Of a stretch of DNA of 56,735 nucleotides, positions 37,618 to 46,855 are shown piece by piece (the stretch's first letter is position 1; each line of letters starts with the position of its first letter). Source of the DNA: Actinoplanes couchii (GTDB lineage Bacteria > Actinomycetota > Actinomycetes > Mycobacteriales > Micromonosporaceae); NCBI RefSeq assembly GCF_016862075.1, contig NZ_BOMG01000089.1, positions 1 through 56,735 of the forward strand, written 5' to 3'. The notes beneath the pieces were generated by a model. That model did no database searches. It was not told the DNA's origin and saw only the letters and a program-made list of their open reading frames with translations. The position numbers and the translations under genes are program-made.

Positions 37618-37903
37618 GTGTCAAATCACACTTTCGAAGATCCGCCTACGGTCCCTCCGGGGCGTATACCGGGATTCCTCCCGCCGCGAGCGCCCGGTAC
37701 CGTGGGCACGGTCCCTGATCCGGCTCGGCCGGTCGGCCCGGGGAAACCGGGGCCATCGGTGGCCGCAGCATTCCGGTCCGGCACGGCGGGCATTCAGCCC
37801 GACACGGCGGGTACCGGAAGCTGGCACGACCCAACGGCGGAAAGTCGCCGCTGGGGTCGCGTCCGTGCAAAGCTGGCACGGCCGCATCGATGAGGAGGCG
37901 CAT
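37618..37903 (+). other. 5' region of the giant repeat protein gene
   Basis: No gene seen. It contains a direct repeat AAGCTGGCACG (37818-37828 and 37870-37880) flanking an imperfect hairpin (CGACCC/GGGTCG outer arms at 37827-37832 and 37854-37859 with CGGCG/CGCCG inside). The structure lies 45-85 bp before the start codon and may sit in the mRNA leader. It does not match a riboswitch class I know. Confidence 0.4.
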
Positions 37904-40900
37904 ATGACGTCCGAGGGGCAGCACGCCGGTCAGCCGGCCGAGGCCACGTCGGGCGGACCGACGTCGGGTGGGCCCGACCAGCGCACCGCGGGCCGCGCAT
38001 CGGCCCCGTCACCCGCTGAGGGCTTCCCCAATTCCTACGGGCCACCGCCGGCCAGCGCCCCCGGTGGGGGTTCGCCGTTCGTGGTTCCGACGGTCTCCTC
38101 GTTCGGCGCGGGGCCCAACCCCACCGGCGGCACGTCGTACGGGTCGGCCCGTGTGCCCGCACCGGAGAGTGACCTGCCGCAGCGGAACGCCTCGCCCTAC
38201 GGGGCTCCCGAGGCGGCCTCGCCCTACGGCACGGTCTCGCCCTCCAACGGACAACCCGGGACACCACCTCCGCCGTACGGGTCCACGCCCGCGCCGTCGT
38301 CCGGAGCGCAGCCCGCCTGGGCGCCTTCGGGTTCCGACTCGGCCGCGTCCTTCCCGCCGCCGGCTGCTTCTTTCTCGCCACCGGCCGCCCCGCAGGGTGC
38401 CGGTGAGCAGGCGCCGTCTCCGTTCGGGGCCTCCGGTCTGCCCACGCGGACCCCGGCTGCCAGCCCGCCCGGTTCCTCCTTCGGTGGTTCGCCCGCCGAG
38501 ACTCCGTCCAGCTTCGCGGCGCCCAAGACCACGGCCAACGGGCTGCCGACCCGCACGCCCGGCGCCACCGCCCCCGAGGACGGCGGTCTCGGCCGCTCCT
38601 TCTCGGCCTTCGGTGACCAGCCGGTGCGGGTTCCCGGCGCCAGCCTCTCCGATCTGCCGGACACGTCCACCGGTTCCACCGGGCAGAGCGGGTTCACCGC
38701 CGGGCCCGCACAGAACAGCTGGATGCAGCAGACCGCCAAGTCCTCCGACTCGTCGGCTGACGCCTCCCGGCCGGCCGCCGACTCGTTCCCGTCCCGGCGT
38801 GGCGACGGTGGCGGGTTCCCGCTGCGCGCACCCGCCGGTCCGGGCACCGACCCGGCCGGGTCGCCGGGCTCTTCGCAGCCCGCGTTCGGCACCCCGTCCG
38901 GGCCCACCGGGCTCGAGTTCGGCACCCCGTCCGGTTCTGCCACGCCTGGTTTCGCCACACCTGGTTCTGCCACGCCCGGTTCTGCCGCGCCCGGCTTCGG
39001 CGCGCCTGGTTCTGCCACGCCGGGTTTCGGGACGCCTGGTTCTGCCACGCCCGGTTTCGGGACGCAGTCCGGGTCTGCCACTCCTGGCTTCGGGGCGGCC
39101 TCGCAGCCGGCCTTCGGCACGCCGTCCGGGGCTCAGCCCAGCCTGGACCTGCCGATTCGTAGCCAGCAGCCGTTCGGGACCTCGCCGTTCGCGTCCTCCG
39201 CACCCGGCTCGCCCGCAACCGGCTCCCACTCGGCCGACTCGTCCGCATCGGGCTCCCATGCGGCCGGTTCGCCCACCTCCGGCTCACATGCGGCCGGATC
39301 GTCCACTTCCGCCTCGTCCGCCGCGGACCAGCCGCCCGCTTCCGCTGCCGGATACCCGCAGCGTGTGCCCGGTGCGGCCCTTGCCTCTGGGGGAAGTCTG
39401 TCGTCCAACGCTCCAGCCCCGGCCGATCCGGGTTCGTCGCCGTTCGGCGCGACCACCCCGGGTTCCTCGTCGTTCGGGCCGTCCGGTTCTTCGCCCGCCA
39501 CGGGTTCGCCCTTCGGCAGTGCACCCGGCTCGTCACAGTTCGGGTCCTCACCGGCCAGCGGGTCGCCCTTCGGTAACTCCGCTGCGGCCGGCGGCTCGTC
39601 CGATTCCGCACAGTTCGGTGCGACCACCCCGGGCTCCTCGTCGTTCGGGCCGTCCGGTTCCTCGCCCGGCACCTCGCCGTTCGGTGACTCCTCGGCCGGC
39701 GCCTCACCGTTCGGGGGATCCGCGCCGGTCAGTGGCACGCCGGGAACGCCGCAGTTCGGCGGGTCCGCCTCGGTCAGTGGCACGCCCGGGTCCTCGTTCG
39801 GCGCCTCCTCGGACTTCAGCGGTTCGCCGGACGCCTCCGCGTTCAACGGCACGTCCGGGTCCTCGACCTTCGGCTCTGCCGGGTCCTCGCCGGTCAGCGG
39901 CAACCCGGGCGCCTCGACGTTCGGCTCCGCCGGAGCCGCTCCGGTCAGTGGCGCCTACGGTGCCCCCGCGGCCTCCTCGCCCTACGGTGAGTCGGCCGGT
40001 TCGCCCTACGGTGACTCCTCCGGATCCTCGGCCGGCTCGTCGTTCGGCGGTTCGGACTCCTTCGGCGGCTCGGCCGACTCCAACTCCTTCTCCGGCTCGT
40101 CCGGGGCCTTCCCCGGTGCCGCCGGCTCCTTCTCCGGTACTGCGGGCTCCGGGGCTTTCTCCGGTGCCGCGGGTTCCGGAGGCTCCGGGGCTTTCCCCGG
40201 TGCGGCCTCCGCGTCTCTGGGTGGCGAGCAGTCCGGCACGCCGGGCAGTGACCAGCAGGGCGCGTCGTCGGTTCCGCAGCCGCGTGAGCCCGGCGCCAAG
40301 CCCGCGGTCGGCTCGGCCCGTCCGGTGACGGCCAGCGCCTCGGTGCCCGGCCGGGTCAGCCCGACCGAGGCCGCCGAGATGCCGCCGCCCGCCGCGTCCG
40401 CGCCGCAGGCTCGTGTCTACGGCCGTCCCGCCGCGTCCGCCCCCGACGACTCGGAGGGAGATTCGGCGAGCTCTTCCCGTTCCGAAGAGACTCCTTTCGG
40501 TGGCCAGCCGGCTGAGAACCAGTCCGGCCTGCCGCAGCGTGGCGCGGCTTCGGTCGGTAGCTTCGGTGTGCCGCAGAACGACGGTTTCGGCGCCCAGAAC
40601 GAGGGCCCGTCCGGCGGTTTCGGATCACCCCAGAACGACAGCGGCTTCGGCTCGCCGCAGGGTGGCGGCTTCGGCACCCCGCAGAGCGAGAAGCCGTCCG
40701 GCGGCTTCGGAGCCCCGCAGAACGATGGCGGTTTCGGCGCTCCGCAGAGCGACGGCGGCTTCGGTTCTCCGAAGGGCGACGGCGGCTTCGGCTCTCCGCA
40801 GGGCGGTTTCGGCGGGCAGCAGAGCGAGAGTCCGTCCGGCGGGTTCGGCACGCCGCAGGGCGGTGGTTTCGGAGCGCCGCAGGGTGAGAACCCGTCCGGT

Positions 40901-41986
40901 GGCTTCGGTCTGCCGCAGCGTGGCCAGGCTCAGCCCGGTGGTTTCGGCGGTTCGAACGACAACGGCTTCGGCCAGCGCGGTGAGGAGCCGTCCGGCGGCT
41001 TCACCCCGCCCCCGAACGACGGCGGTTTCGGATCACCCCAGGGCGGCGGCTTCGGCGGCTCGCAGAACGACGGTGGGTTCGGCACGCCGCAGCAGGACGG
41101 CGGGTTCGGTGCACCGCAGGGTGGTGTCTTCGGGACGCCGCAGAACGACGGTGAGCAGCAGTCCGGCGGGTTCCCGCAGCCCGGTGACGGCACTCTTCCG
41201 GGCGTGGCCCCGCAGTCCCCGGCCCGGGCGTCCGCCCGCGCCAGCGCGAGCGCCCGGGTGACCCCGCCGGAGGCCGATTCGCCGTTCGCGATGCCGGGTT
41301 CGCCGCAGTTCCCGGCGCCGGGTGCGGGTTCGGCGATGCCTGGCTCGCCGCAGTTCCCCGGTTCGGCCCCGCCGTTCGGTGGTGGCAACGACCAGTTCGG
41401 TTCGCCGATCGGCCCGCCGTTCGACGCGGGTCGTGGCGCTCCGGCGGACCAGTACAGCGAGCACACCACCGACGTGTCCGGCCGCGGTGACTCGCCGTAC
41501 GTCCCGGCGCCCGCGCTGCCGCCGATGCCCGGTGACCAGACCAACGCCTTTCCGGGGAGCCCGGCGGCCCGGGCCACGGTGACGCCGCCCGGCCCGGAGG
41601 ACACCACGAGCTGGCCCGGCCCGTCCGACGAGCAGGACAAGTTCGACCAGTTCAAGTCGGAGACCCCGGCGCCGCCTCCGGCGAAGACGAACGTACGGAC
41701 GATCCCGGTGGCCCTGGCCGTCGTGCTCGGTGCCGGCATCCTGCTGGCGGTGGTGTTCGGCCTGGTCTACCTGATCTCCGGTGACGACGAGTTCAAGGTG
41801 TCCCAGGGGCAGTGTGTGAAGCGCAACGGCACCACTCCGGTGGTGGCGGCGTGCACCGACCCGGACACCTTCCAGGTGACGAGCATCGTCGCGTCCAAGG
41901 ACCAGTGCGGTGACGCCACCCAGCCGTACATCGTGATCCCGAAGGACAGCGGTGACCAGGTGCTCTGCCTGAAGAAGAACACCTGA
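37904..41986 (+). CDS. Giant low-complexity protein with C-terminal membrane anchor and Cys-rich domain
   Basis: Encodes 1360 residues. The ATG at 37904 has GAGGAGG at 6 nt. Residues 1-1240 or so are Gly, Ser, Pro, Ala, Phe and Gln, in zones: mixed Pro/Ser, then GSATPGFG repeats around 38930-39080, then SSPFG/SFGPSG repeats, and GFGSPQGGGFG-type repeats from about 40560 to 41160. A single membrane helix follows (VALAVVLGAGILLAVVFGLVYLI), then about 75 residues outside with four Cys (QGQCVKR, VAACTD, KDQCGD, VLCLKK), probably two disulfides. This last part resembles the LppU/SCO3897 family of small secreted actinobacterial domains. The long region should be cytoplasmic and disordered. Function unknown. 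Confidence 0.8.
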   Translation: MTSEGQHAGQPAEATSGGPTSGGPDQRTAGRASAPSPAEGFPNSYGPPPASAPGGGSPFVVPTVSSFGAGPNPTGGTSYGSARVPAPESDLPQRNASPYGAPEAASPYGTVSPSNGQPGTPPPPYGSTPAPSSGAQPAWAPSGSDSAASFPPPAASFSPPAAPQGAGEQAPSPFGASGLPTRTPAASPPGSSFGGSPAETPSSFAAPKTTANGLPTRTPGATAPEDGGLGRSFSAFGDQPVRVPGASLSDLPDTSTGSTGQSGFTAGPAQNSWMQQTAKSSDSSADASRPAADSFPSRRGDGGGFPLRAPAGPGTDPAGSPGSSQPAFGTPSGPTGLEFGTPSGSATPGFATPGSATPGSAAPGFGAPGSATPGFGTPGSATPGFGTQSGSATPGFGAASQPAFGTPSGAQPSLDLPIRSQQPFGTSPFASSAPGSPATGSHSADSSASGSHAAGSPTSGSHAAGSSTSASSAADQPPASAAGYPQRVPGAALASGGSLSSNAPAPADPGSSPFGATTPGSSSFGPSGSSPATGSPFGSAPGSSQFGSSPASGSPFGNSAAAGGSSDSAQFGATTPGSSSFGPSGSSPGTSPFGDSSAGASPFGGSAPVSGTPGTPQFGGSASVSGTPGSSFGASSDFSGSPDASAFNGTSGSSTFGSAGSSPVSGNPGASTFGSAGAAPVSGAYGAPAASSPYGESAGSPYGDSSGSSAGSSFGGSDSFGGSADSNSFSGSSGAFPGAAGSFSGTAGSGAFSGAAGSGGSGAFPGAASASLGGEQSGTPGSDQQGASSVPQPREPGAKPAVGSARPVTASASVPGRVSPTEAAEMPPPAASAPQARVYGRPAASAPDDSEGDSASSSRSEETPFGGQPAENQSGLPQRGAASVGSFGVPQNDGFGAQNEGPSGGFGSPQNDSGFGSPQGGGFGTPQSEKPSGGFGAPQNDGGFGAPQSDGGFGSPKGDGGFGSPQGGFGGQQSESPSGGFGTPQGGGFGAPQGENPSGGFGLPQRGQAQPGGFGGSNDNGFGQRGEEPSGGFTPPPNDGGFGSPQGGGFGGSQNDGGFGTPQQDGGFGAPQGGVFGTPQNDGEQQSGGFPQPGDGTLPGVAPQSPARASARASASARVTPPEADSPFAMPGSPQFPAPGAGSAMPGSPQFPGSAPPFGGGNDQFGSPIGPPFDAGRGAPADQYSEHTTDVSGRGDSPYVPAPALPPMPGDQTNAFPGSPAARATVTPPGPEDTTSWPGPSDEQDKFDQFKSETPAPPPAKTNVRTIPVALAVVLGAGILLAVVFGLVYLISGDDEFKVSQGQCVKRNGTTPVVAACTDPDTFQVTSIVASKDQCGDATQPYIVIPKDSGDQVLCLKKNT
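40600..41160 (+). repeat. Coding repeat of GFG-PQ units
   Basis: Within the giant gene, a roughly 30-60 bp DNA repeat encodes variants of GGFGSPQGGGFG, GGFGAPQNDGG and PSGGFG. Copies differ by silent and conservative changes. The Phe-Gly spacing recalls FG-rich phase-separating proteins, but no function is implied by this alone. Confidence 0.7.
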
Positions 41987-42042
41987 GGCCTGACGGAGAA
42001 CATCTGAGACCGAAGAGGAACAACCGACCGGCAGTAGAACGT

Positions 42043-42079
42043 GAACCAGGTCCCGCTCGGCAGAGCCGGGGCCTGGTTC
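42043..42079 (+). terminator. Hairpin terminator after the giant gene
   Basis: GAACCAGGTCCC (42043-42054) pairs with GGGGCCTGGTTC (42068-42079) with one G-T pair; an inner GCTC/GAGC stem extends it. It is 57 bp after the stop and followed by GTTC. Confidence 0.7.
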
Positions 42080-42107
42080 GTTCATGCGGGTAGGGCACCA
42101 TGGCGGG

Positions 42108-43922
42108 ATGGAATTTCGCGTGCGTGCGCCCGAACTCAAGGGTCGCGGTTGGCTGAACACCGGCGGTAAGGCTCTCACTCTGGCCGATCTGCGCGGAAAG
42201 ATCCTGGTCCTGGATTTCTGGACGTTCTGTTGCATCAACTGTCTGCACGTCCTGGACGAGCTTCGCCCGCTGGAGGAGAAGTACGGCGACGCGCTCGGGG
42301 TGATCGGCGTGCATTCGCCGAAGTTCGAGCACGAGCGTGACCCGCAGGCGCTGGCCGCCGCGGTGGAGCGGTACGGCGTGCACCACCCGGTGGTGGACGA
42401 CGGTGACATGCACCTGTGGCAGCAGTACGCGGCGAAGGCCTGGCCGACGCTGGCCGTGGTCGACCCGGAGGGCTACCTGGTCTCGTCGATGGCGGGCGAG
42501 GGGCATGCCGAGGGGCTGTCCCGCCTGATCGGCGAGCTGATCACCAAGCACGAGGCGAGTGGCACCCTGCACCGCGGCGACGGGCCGTACGTTCCGCCGC
42601 CCGCGCCGGAGGGTCTGCTGCGCTTCCCGGGCAAGGTGATCGAGCTGCCGACCGGCAACCTGCTGGTCTCGGATTCGGCCCGGCACTCGGTGGTGGAGCT
42701 GTCCGCGGACGGGGAGACGCTGGTCCGCCGGTTCGGGTCCGGCACCCGGGGTGAGCCGTTCAGCGAGCCGCAGGGCCTGACCCTGTTGCCGCCGGCGGTG
42801 GCGTCCACGGCCGGTTACGACGTGGTGGTCGCCGACACCGTCCACCACCAGCTGCGCGGCATCAACCTGACGACCGGGGAGATCACCCTGGTGGCGGGTT
42901 CGGGCCGGCCGTGGCGGTCGACGGTCGACGATCATGCGCACGACGCCCTGGCGGCGGATCTGTCGTCGCCGTGGGACGTGGCGTGGTTCGAGGACAAGAT
43001 CGTGATCGCGATGGCGGGCATCCACCAGCTGTGGTGGTTCGACCCGATCAAACGCACGGTGGGCGTCTGGGCCGGTACGACGGTGGAGGCGCTGCGCGAC
43101 GGCCCGATCCCGGACGTGTGGATGGCCCAGCCGTCCGGCCTGTCGGTGAGCGCTGATCAGAAACGGTTGTGGATCGCCGACAGTGAGACCTCGGCGGTGC
43201 GCTATGTCGAGGCCGGGGTGATGCACACCGCGGTGGGTCAGGGACTGTTCGATTTCGGTCACGTGGACGGCCCGGCAGCCGAGGCGTTGTTCCAGCATCC
43301 GCTCGGGGTGACCGCTCTGGCCGACGGTTCGGTGTTGGTGGCGGACACGTACAACGGCGCGGTCCGGCGTTTCGATCCGGCGTCCGGCGAGGTCTCCACG
43401 GTGGATTCCGGGCTGGCCGAGCCGAGCGACGTCCTGGTCACCGGGGACGGGACGGTGATCGTGGTGGAGTCGGCCGCGCACCGGCTGACCCGGCTGGCGC
43501 CCGGCGTCGTCAAGACGGTGACCGGGGAGCGGCACCGGACCGAGCGCCCGCCGTCGCACCTGGCGCCCGGCGAGGTCACCCTGGACGTGATCTTCACGCC
43601 GGCGCCGGGGCAGAAGCTGGACAGCCAGTTCGGTTCGCCGCTGCGCCTGACGGTGTCGGCGTCACCGGCCGAGCTGTTGCTGGAGGGCGAGGGTGTCACC
43701 ACCGACCTGTCGCGCAGACTCGTGCTCAACCCGGACGTACCGAAAGGGGTCCTGCAGGTTGTCGCGCAGGCCGCGACGTGCGACGTGGACGCCGAGTTCG
43801 GCGCCTGTCACCTGACCCGGCAGGACTGGGGCGTGCCGATCGTGATCGACCGCGAGGGCCCGCAGCGCCTGCCGTTGATCCTGCGCGGCATCGACGAGAC
43901 CGGAAGCGATCAGAAGGACTGA
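42108..43922 (+). CDS. NHLRC2-like thioredoxin-fold protein with NHL beta-propeller
   Basis: Encodes 604 residues. The N-terminal thioredoxin-like domain (1-165) has the motif CCINC at 41-45 within FWTFCCINCLHVLDEL, seen in NHLRC2 proteins in place of CxxC. A six-bladed NHL propeller follows (repeats with FxxPxGLxx and VADTxxxxxR, such as PQGLTLLP, VVVADTVHHQLRG, HPLGVTALADGSVLVADTYNGAVRRFD). A beta-rich C-terminal domain ends the protein. There is no signal peptide, so it is probably cytoplasmic. Human NHLRC2 is essential but its reaction is unclear; for bacterial forms no function is established. The ATG at 42108 follows CACCAT by 6 nt (leaderless). The 3' end overlaps pxpA by 13 bp. Confidence 0.85.
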   Translation: MEFRVRAPELKGRGWLNTGGKALTLADLRGKILVLDFWTFCCINCLHVLDELRPLEEKYGDALGVIGVHSPKFEHERDPQALAAAVERYGVHHPVVDDGDMHLWQQYAAKAWPTLAVVDPEGYLVSSMAGEGHAEGLSRLIGELITKHEASGTLHRGDGPYVPPPAPEGLLRFPGKVIELPTGNLLVSDSARHSVVELSADGETLVRRFGSGTRGEPFSEPQGLTLLPPAVASTAGYDVVVADTVHHQLRGINLTTGEITLVAGSGRPWRSTVDDHAHDALAADLSSPWDVAWFEDKIVIAMAGIHQLWWFDPIKRTVGVWAGTTVEALRDGPIPDVWMAQPSGLSVSADQKRLWIADSETSAVRYVEAGVMHTAVGQGLFDFGHVDGPAAEALFQHPLGVTALADGSVLVADTYNGAVRRFDPASGEVSTVDSGLAEPSDVLVTGDGTVIVVESAAHRLTRLAPGVVKTVTGERHRTERPPSHLAPGEVTLDVIFTPAPGQKLDSQFGSPLRLTVSASPAELLLEGEGVTTDLSRRLVLNPDVPKGVLQVVAQAATCDVDAEFGACHLTRQDWGVPIVIDREGPQRLPLILRGIDETGSDQKD

Positions 43923-44674
43923 ACCGGTAGGTGGTCGGCCAGGGCGGTGCGAACCGCGCGGGCCAGGTCGACCGCGCCCGGGGTGTCGCCGTGTACGCAG
44001 ATCGAGCGGACCGGGCAGGGCGTGACGGTACCGTCGACGGCGATCACCTCGCCGTCGACGGCCATCCGCACCACCCGGGCCACCACGTCGTCCGGGTCGT
44101 GCACGATCGCGTCCGGCCGGTTGCGGGGCACGAGACGGCCGTCGGGCAGGTAACCGCGGTCGGCGAAGCCCTCGCCGATCACCGTGAGCCCGGCCTCCAG
44201 GGCGCGCGCGGCCAGCACCGATCCGGGCTGGCAGAGCACCGGCAGGCCGGCGTCGTAGGCGAGCACCGCGTCGATCACCGCGGACGACTGGACCACGTCG
44301 ACGGCGGCGGTGTTGTAGAGGGCGCCGTGCGGTTTCACGTACCGCACCCGGTCGCCGGCGGCCTTGCAGAACGCTTCCAGGGCACCGATCTGGTACAGGA
44401 TGTCGTCGCGCAGCTCGTGCCGGTCGTAGTCGATCCGCCGCCGCCCGAAGCCGGCCAGGTCGCGGTAGCCGACCTGGGCGCCGACCGCGACACGCTTCTC
44501 GGCGGCGCGCCGGCACACCCGGTACATCGTGGACGGATCGCCGGCGTGGAAGCCGCAGGCCACGTTCGCCGAGGTCACCACGTCGAGCAGGGCGTCGTCG
44601 TCGCCGAGGCGCCAGGCGCCGAAGCCCTCGCCGAGGTCGGCGTTCAGGTCGATCCAGTGGTCAGTCGAGCTCAC
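43910..44674 (-). CDS. pxpA: 5-oxoprolinase subunit PxpA (LamB/YcsF family)
   Basis: Encodes 254 residues with the family signatures DLNADLGEGFG at the N-terminus, TSANVACGFHAGDP, VGAQVGYRDLAGFGRR, YVKPHGALYN and EGFADRGYLPDGRLVPR, and a final ICVHGDTPGAV. PxpA acts with PxpB and PxpC as an ATP-dependent 5-oxoprolinase that opens pyroglutamate to glutamate. The GTG start overlaps the pxpC stop by 14 bp, so the three genes form one tight unit. Likely cytoplasmic. Confidence 0.93.
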   Translation of the reverse strand: MSSTDHWIDLNADLGEGFGAWRLGDDDALLDVVTSANVACGFHAGDPSTMYRVCRRAAEKRVAVGAQVGYRDLAGFGRRRIDYDRHELRDDILYQIGALEAFCKAAGDRVRYVKPHGALYNTAAVDVVQSSAVIDAVLAYDAGLPVLCQPGSVLAARALEAGLTVIGEGFADRGYLPDGRLVPRNRPDAIVHDPDDVVARVVRMAVDGEVIAVDGTVTPCPVRSICVHGDTPGAVDLARAVRTALADHLPVQSF

Positions 44675-45497
44675 GGAATCTCACGGTAGTCCCCGGACGG
44701 GCCTGGGCAAGGGGGGTCACGTCGTCGACCACGCCGATCACCGGGTAGCCGCCGGTGGTGGGGTGGTCGGCGAGGAAGACGATCGGCCGGCCGTCGGCGG
44801 GCACCTGCACCGCGCCGAGCACCACGCCCTCGGAGGGAAGTTCGCCGGCCTTCGCGCGGGTCAGGGCGGTGCCGGCCAGCCGGGTGCCGATCCGGTTGCT
44901 CAACGGCCCGATGGTGTACGGGGTACCGAACAGCCCGGTGAGATCACACCAGTCGTCCCGCGGTCCGCGCCGCAGTCCGAGCACGAACTCCCCGCCGATC
45001 CGGGCCGGTTCCCCCACCGCCGGCGCCCCGGTGGCCGTCCCGACGGGCAGCACGGCCCCGTCGGTGAGCCGGTCCGGCCCCAGCCCGGAGAGGGTGTCGG
45101 TGGAGCGGCTGCCCAGCACCGGTTCGACGACGATGCCCCCGGCCACGGCGAGGTAGGACCGCACGCCCCGGATCGCCGGCCCGATGTCGACGACGCCACC
45201 GGCCGGTACCTCGAACAGCTGACATCCGCCCGGCCGTTCCACCGGCCGCTGGTCCACGTCGATCGCGGCGAGCGCCCCGGTCACCGCGACCAGGGCCGGC
45301 GCGGCGAACCGCAGGGTGCACCCGAGCAGCGTGGTCTCCAGCCCGGCCGCGTCGTCGGGGTTGCCGACGAAGCGGTTGGCGAGCCCCAGGGCGGGCGCGT
45401 CGAGGGCGCCGGAGCGGGGCACGCCCAGGTGGGCCCAGCCGGGACGGCCGAGGTCCTGCACGGTGGTGAGCGGGCCGGCCCGCAGCACGGTGATCAC
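44661..45497 (-). CDS. pxpC: 5-oxoprolinase subunit PxpC (biotin-dependent carboxyltransferase family)
   Basis: Encodes 278 residues starting VITVLRAGPLTTVQDLGRPGW, the conserved N-terminus of the KipA/AHS2 fold. Other blocks are GVPRSGALD, NDDAAGLETTLLG-like sequence and HPTTGGYPVIGVV near the end. The GTG at 45497 overlaps the pxpB stop (GTGA). It is a subunit of the Pxp 5-oxoprolinase, with no biotin domain in the operon. The open frame extends further upstream but inside pxpB. Good confidence. Confidence 0.93.
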   Translation of the reverse strand: MITVLRAGPLTTVQDLGRPGWAHLGVPRSGALDAPALGLANRFVGNPDDAAGLETTLLGCTLRFAAPALVAVTGALAAIDVDQRPVERPGGCQLFEVPAGGVVDIGPAIRGVRSYLAVAGGIVVEPVLGSRSTDTLSGLGPDRLTDGAVLPVGTATGAPAVGEPARIGGEFVLGLRRGPRDDWCDLTGLFGTPYTIGPLSNRIGTRLAGTALTRAKAGELPSEGVVLGAVQVPADGRPIVFLADHPTTGGYPVIGVVDDVTPLAQARPGTTVRFRELD

Positions 45498-46099
45498 TTC
45501 GCCACCAACCGGACCCGTGTGCCGGGGGTGAGGAGGGCGGGCTGCTCCCGGCGTACGTCGAAAAGGGTTTGATCGGTGGTGCCGACCAGCCGCCACCCGC
45601 CGGGCGACGCCGTGGGGTAGATGCCCGCCCAGCCACCGGCGAGGGCGACCGATCCGACCGGCACGCGAGGACGTGGAGCGTCGAGCCGGGGGACCGCCCA
45701 GTCATCCGGGAAACCACGCAGATAGGCGAAACCGGGCGCGAAGCCGGAGAAGGCGACGGTGAGCCGGGTCTCGGTCAGCCGTCGCACGGTCTCGTCCGGA
45801 GTGACCCGCCAGAGTGCGGCGACCGAGTCCAGATCAGCGCCGTCGAAAACCGTCGGGATCTTCACCACCGGCCCGCCGGTACGACGTTCGCCGGGAGCCG
45901 GTTCCCACGCCGTGAGCAGCGCTTCCGTGCCCGGGGCGACGCCGTCGAGGAGGACCGTCAGGGCGCCCGGGACGATCTCGGTGACCCGCAGTTCGCCGGT
46001 CTCCCGGCGGCGCCACAGCTCGGCCCGCCAGTCTTCCACCCGGTCGGCGTCCGGACATTCGATAAGCAGTCCGGAGGCCCCCACCCGTCGTATCTTCAT
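45494..46099 (-). CDS. pxpB: 5-oxoprolinase subunit PxpB (AHS1/KipI family)
   Basis: Encodes 201 residues from the ATG at 46099 (a TTG nine codons upstream is possible). It has the AHS1 features LLIECPDADRVEDW, the domain centre VKIPTVFDGADLDSVAAL, then AFSGFAPGFAYLRGFP and PVGSVALAGGWAGIYPTASPGGWRLVG, the strongest family signature. It is the first gene of pxpB-pxpC-pxpA and is divergent from the hemolysin III gene. It may also resemble KipI-type kinase inhibitors, but the operon context supports 5-oxoprolinase. Confidence 0.92.
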   Translation of the reverse strand: MKIRRVGASGLLIECPDADRVEDWRAELWRRRETGELRVTEIVPGALTVLLDGVAPGTEALLTAWEPAPGERRTGGPVVKIPTVFDGADLDSVAALWRVTPDETVRRLTETRLTVAFSGFAPGFAYLRGFPDDWAVPRLDAPRPRVPVGSVALAGGWAGIYPTASPGGWRLVGTTDQTLFDVRREQPALLTPGTRVRLVAK

Positions 46100-46177
46100 G
46101 GGGAAATCATCCGGTGGAGTCAACCGTATCCGGCATCACTACCCACTAGTAACCTACGGTGCCGTAACCTGGATCCC

Positions 46178-46855
46178 GTGACGACCTCAGCCCCGTTCCG
46201 GATGAAGCCGACCGACCTCGGCAAGCCGCGACTACGCGGTCGGTTGCATCAGTACGCGTTCTTCGTCGCACTGGTCTGCGGCGCCGTGCTCAGTTCGATC
46301 GCGCTGAGCAGGCCAGGCATCTCCCCGTTCCTCAGCTGCCTGATCTACAGCATCACGGTGTGCGGCCTGTTCGGCACCAGCGCCCTCTATCACCGCCGGG
46401 TGTGGAGCGAGCGTGGCTACCAGATCATGCGCCGCGCCGACCACTCGATGATCTTCATCTTCATCGCCGGCAGCTATACGCCGTTCTGTGTGCTGCTGCT
46501 CGAGGGCACCACCCAGGTCGTGCTGCTCAGCCTGGTCTGGGGCGGCGCTCTCGGCGGTGTCGCGCTGAAGATGATCTGGCCGCACCTGCCGCGCTGGGTC
46601 GGCGCCCCGCTCTACGTGGCACTCGGCTGGGTCGCGGTCGCGATCATCCCCGAGGTGCTGCACGTCGGCGGGGTCACCTGCCTGGTGCTGCTGCTCGTCG
46701 GTGGCGCCATCTACACGATCGGCGCGGTCTTCTACGCGCTGCGCCGCCCCAACCCGTGGCCGACCGTCTTCGGCCACCACGAGTTCTTCCACGCCTGCAC
46801 GCTGGTCGCGGCGATCTGCCACCACATCGCGGTCTACTTCGCTCTGTACGCATGA
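46178..46855 (+). CDS. Hemolysin III / PAQR family membrane protein (TrhA-like)
   Basis: Encodes 225 residues with seven hydrophobic segments. Family motifs include GLFGTSALYHRR, RRADHSMIFIFIAGSYTPF and, near the end, FGHHEFFHACTLVAAICHH, which supply the His and Asp ligands of the PAQR zinc site. Members are called hemolysin III but are better regarded as membrane hydrolases or lipid-associated proteins. The GTG at 46178 follows TAACCT by 7 nt, suggesting leaderless translation. Its stop codon lies inside a 19-bp perfect palindrome. Confidence 0.88.
   Translation: MTTSAPFRMKPTDLGKPRLRGRLHQYAFFVALVCGAVLSSIALSRPGISPFLSCLIYSITVCGLFGTSALYHRRVWSERGYQIMRRADHSMIFIFIAGSYTPFCVLLLEGTTQVVLLSLVWGGALGGVALKMIWPHLPRWVGAPLYVALGWVAVAIIPEVLHVGGVTCLVLLLVGGAIYTIGAVFYALRRPNPWPTVFGHHEFFHACTLVAAICHHIAVYFALYA

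Noticed and set aside
37904..41986. PE/PPE-type or adhesin secreted protein
   Set aside because: No N-terminal signal or PE/PPE motif; the only membrane helix is near the C-terminus, so the repeats should be cytoplasmic.
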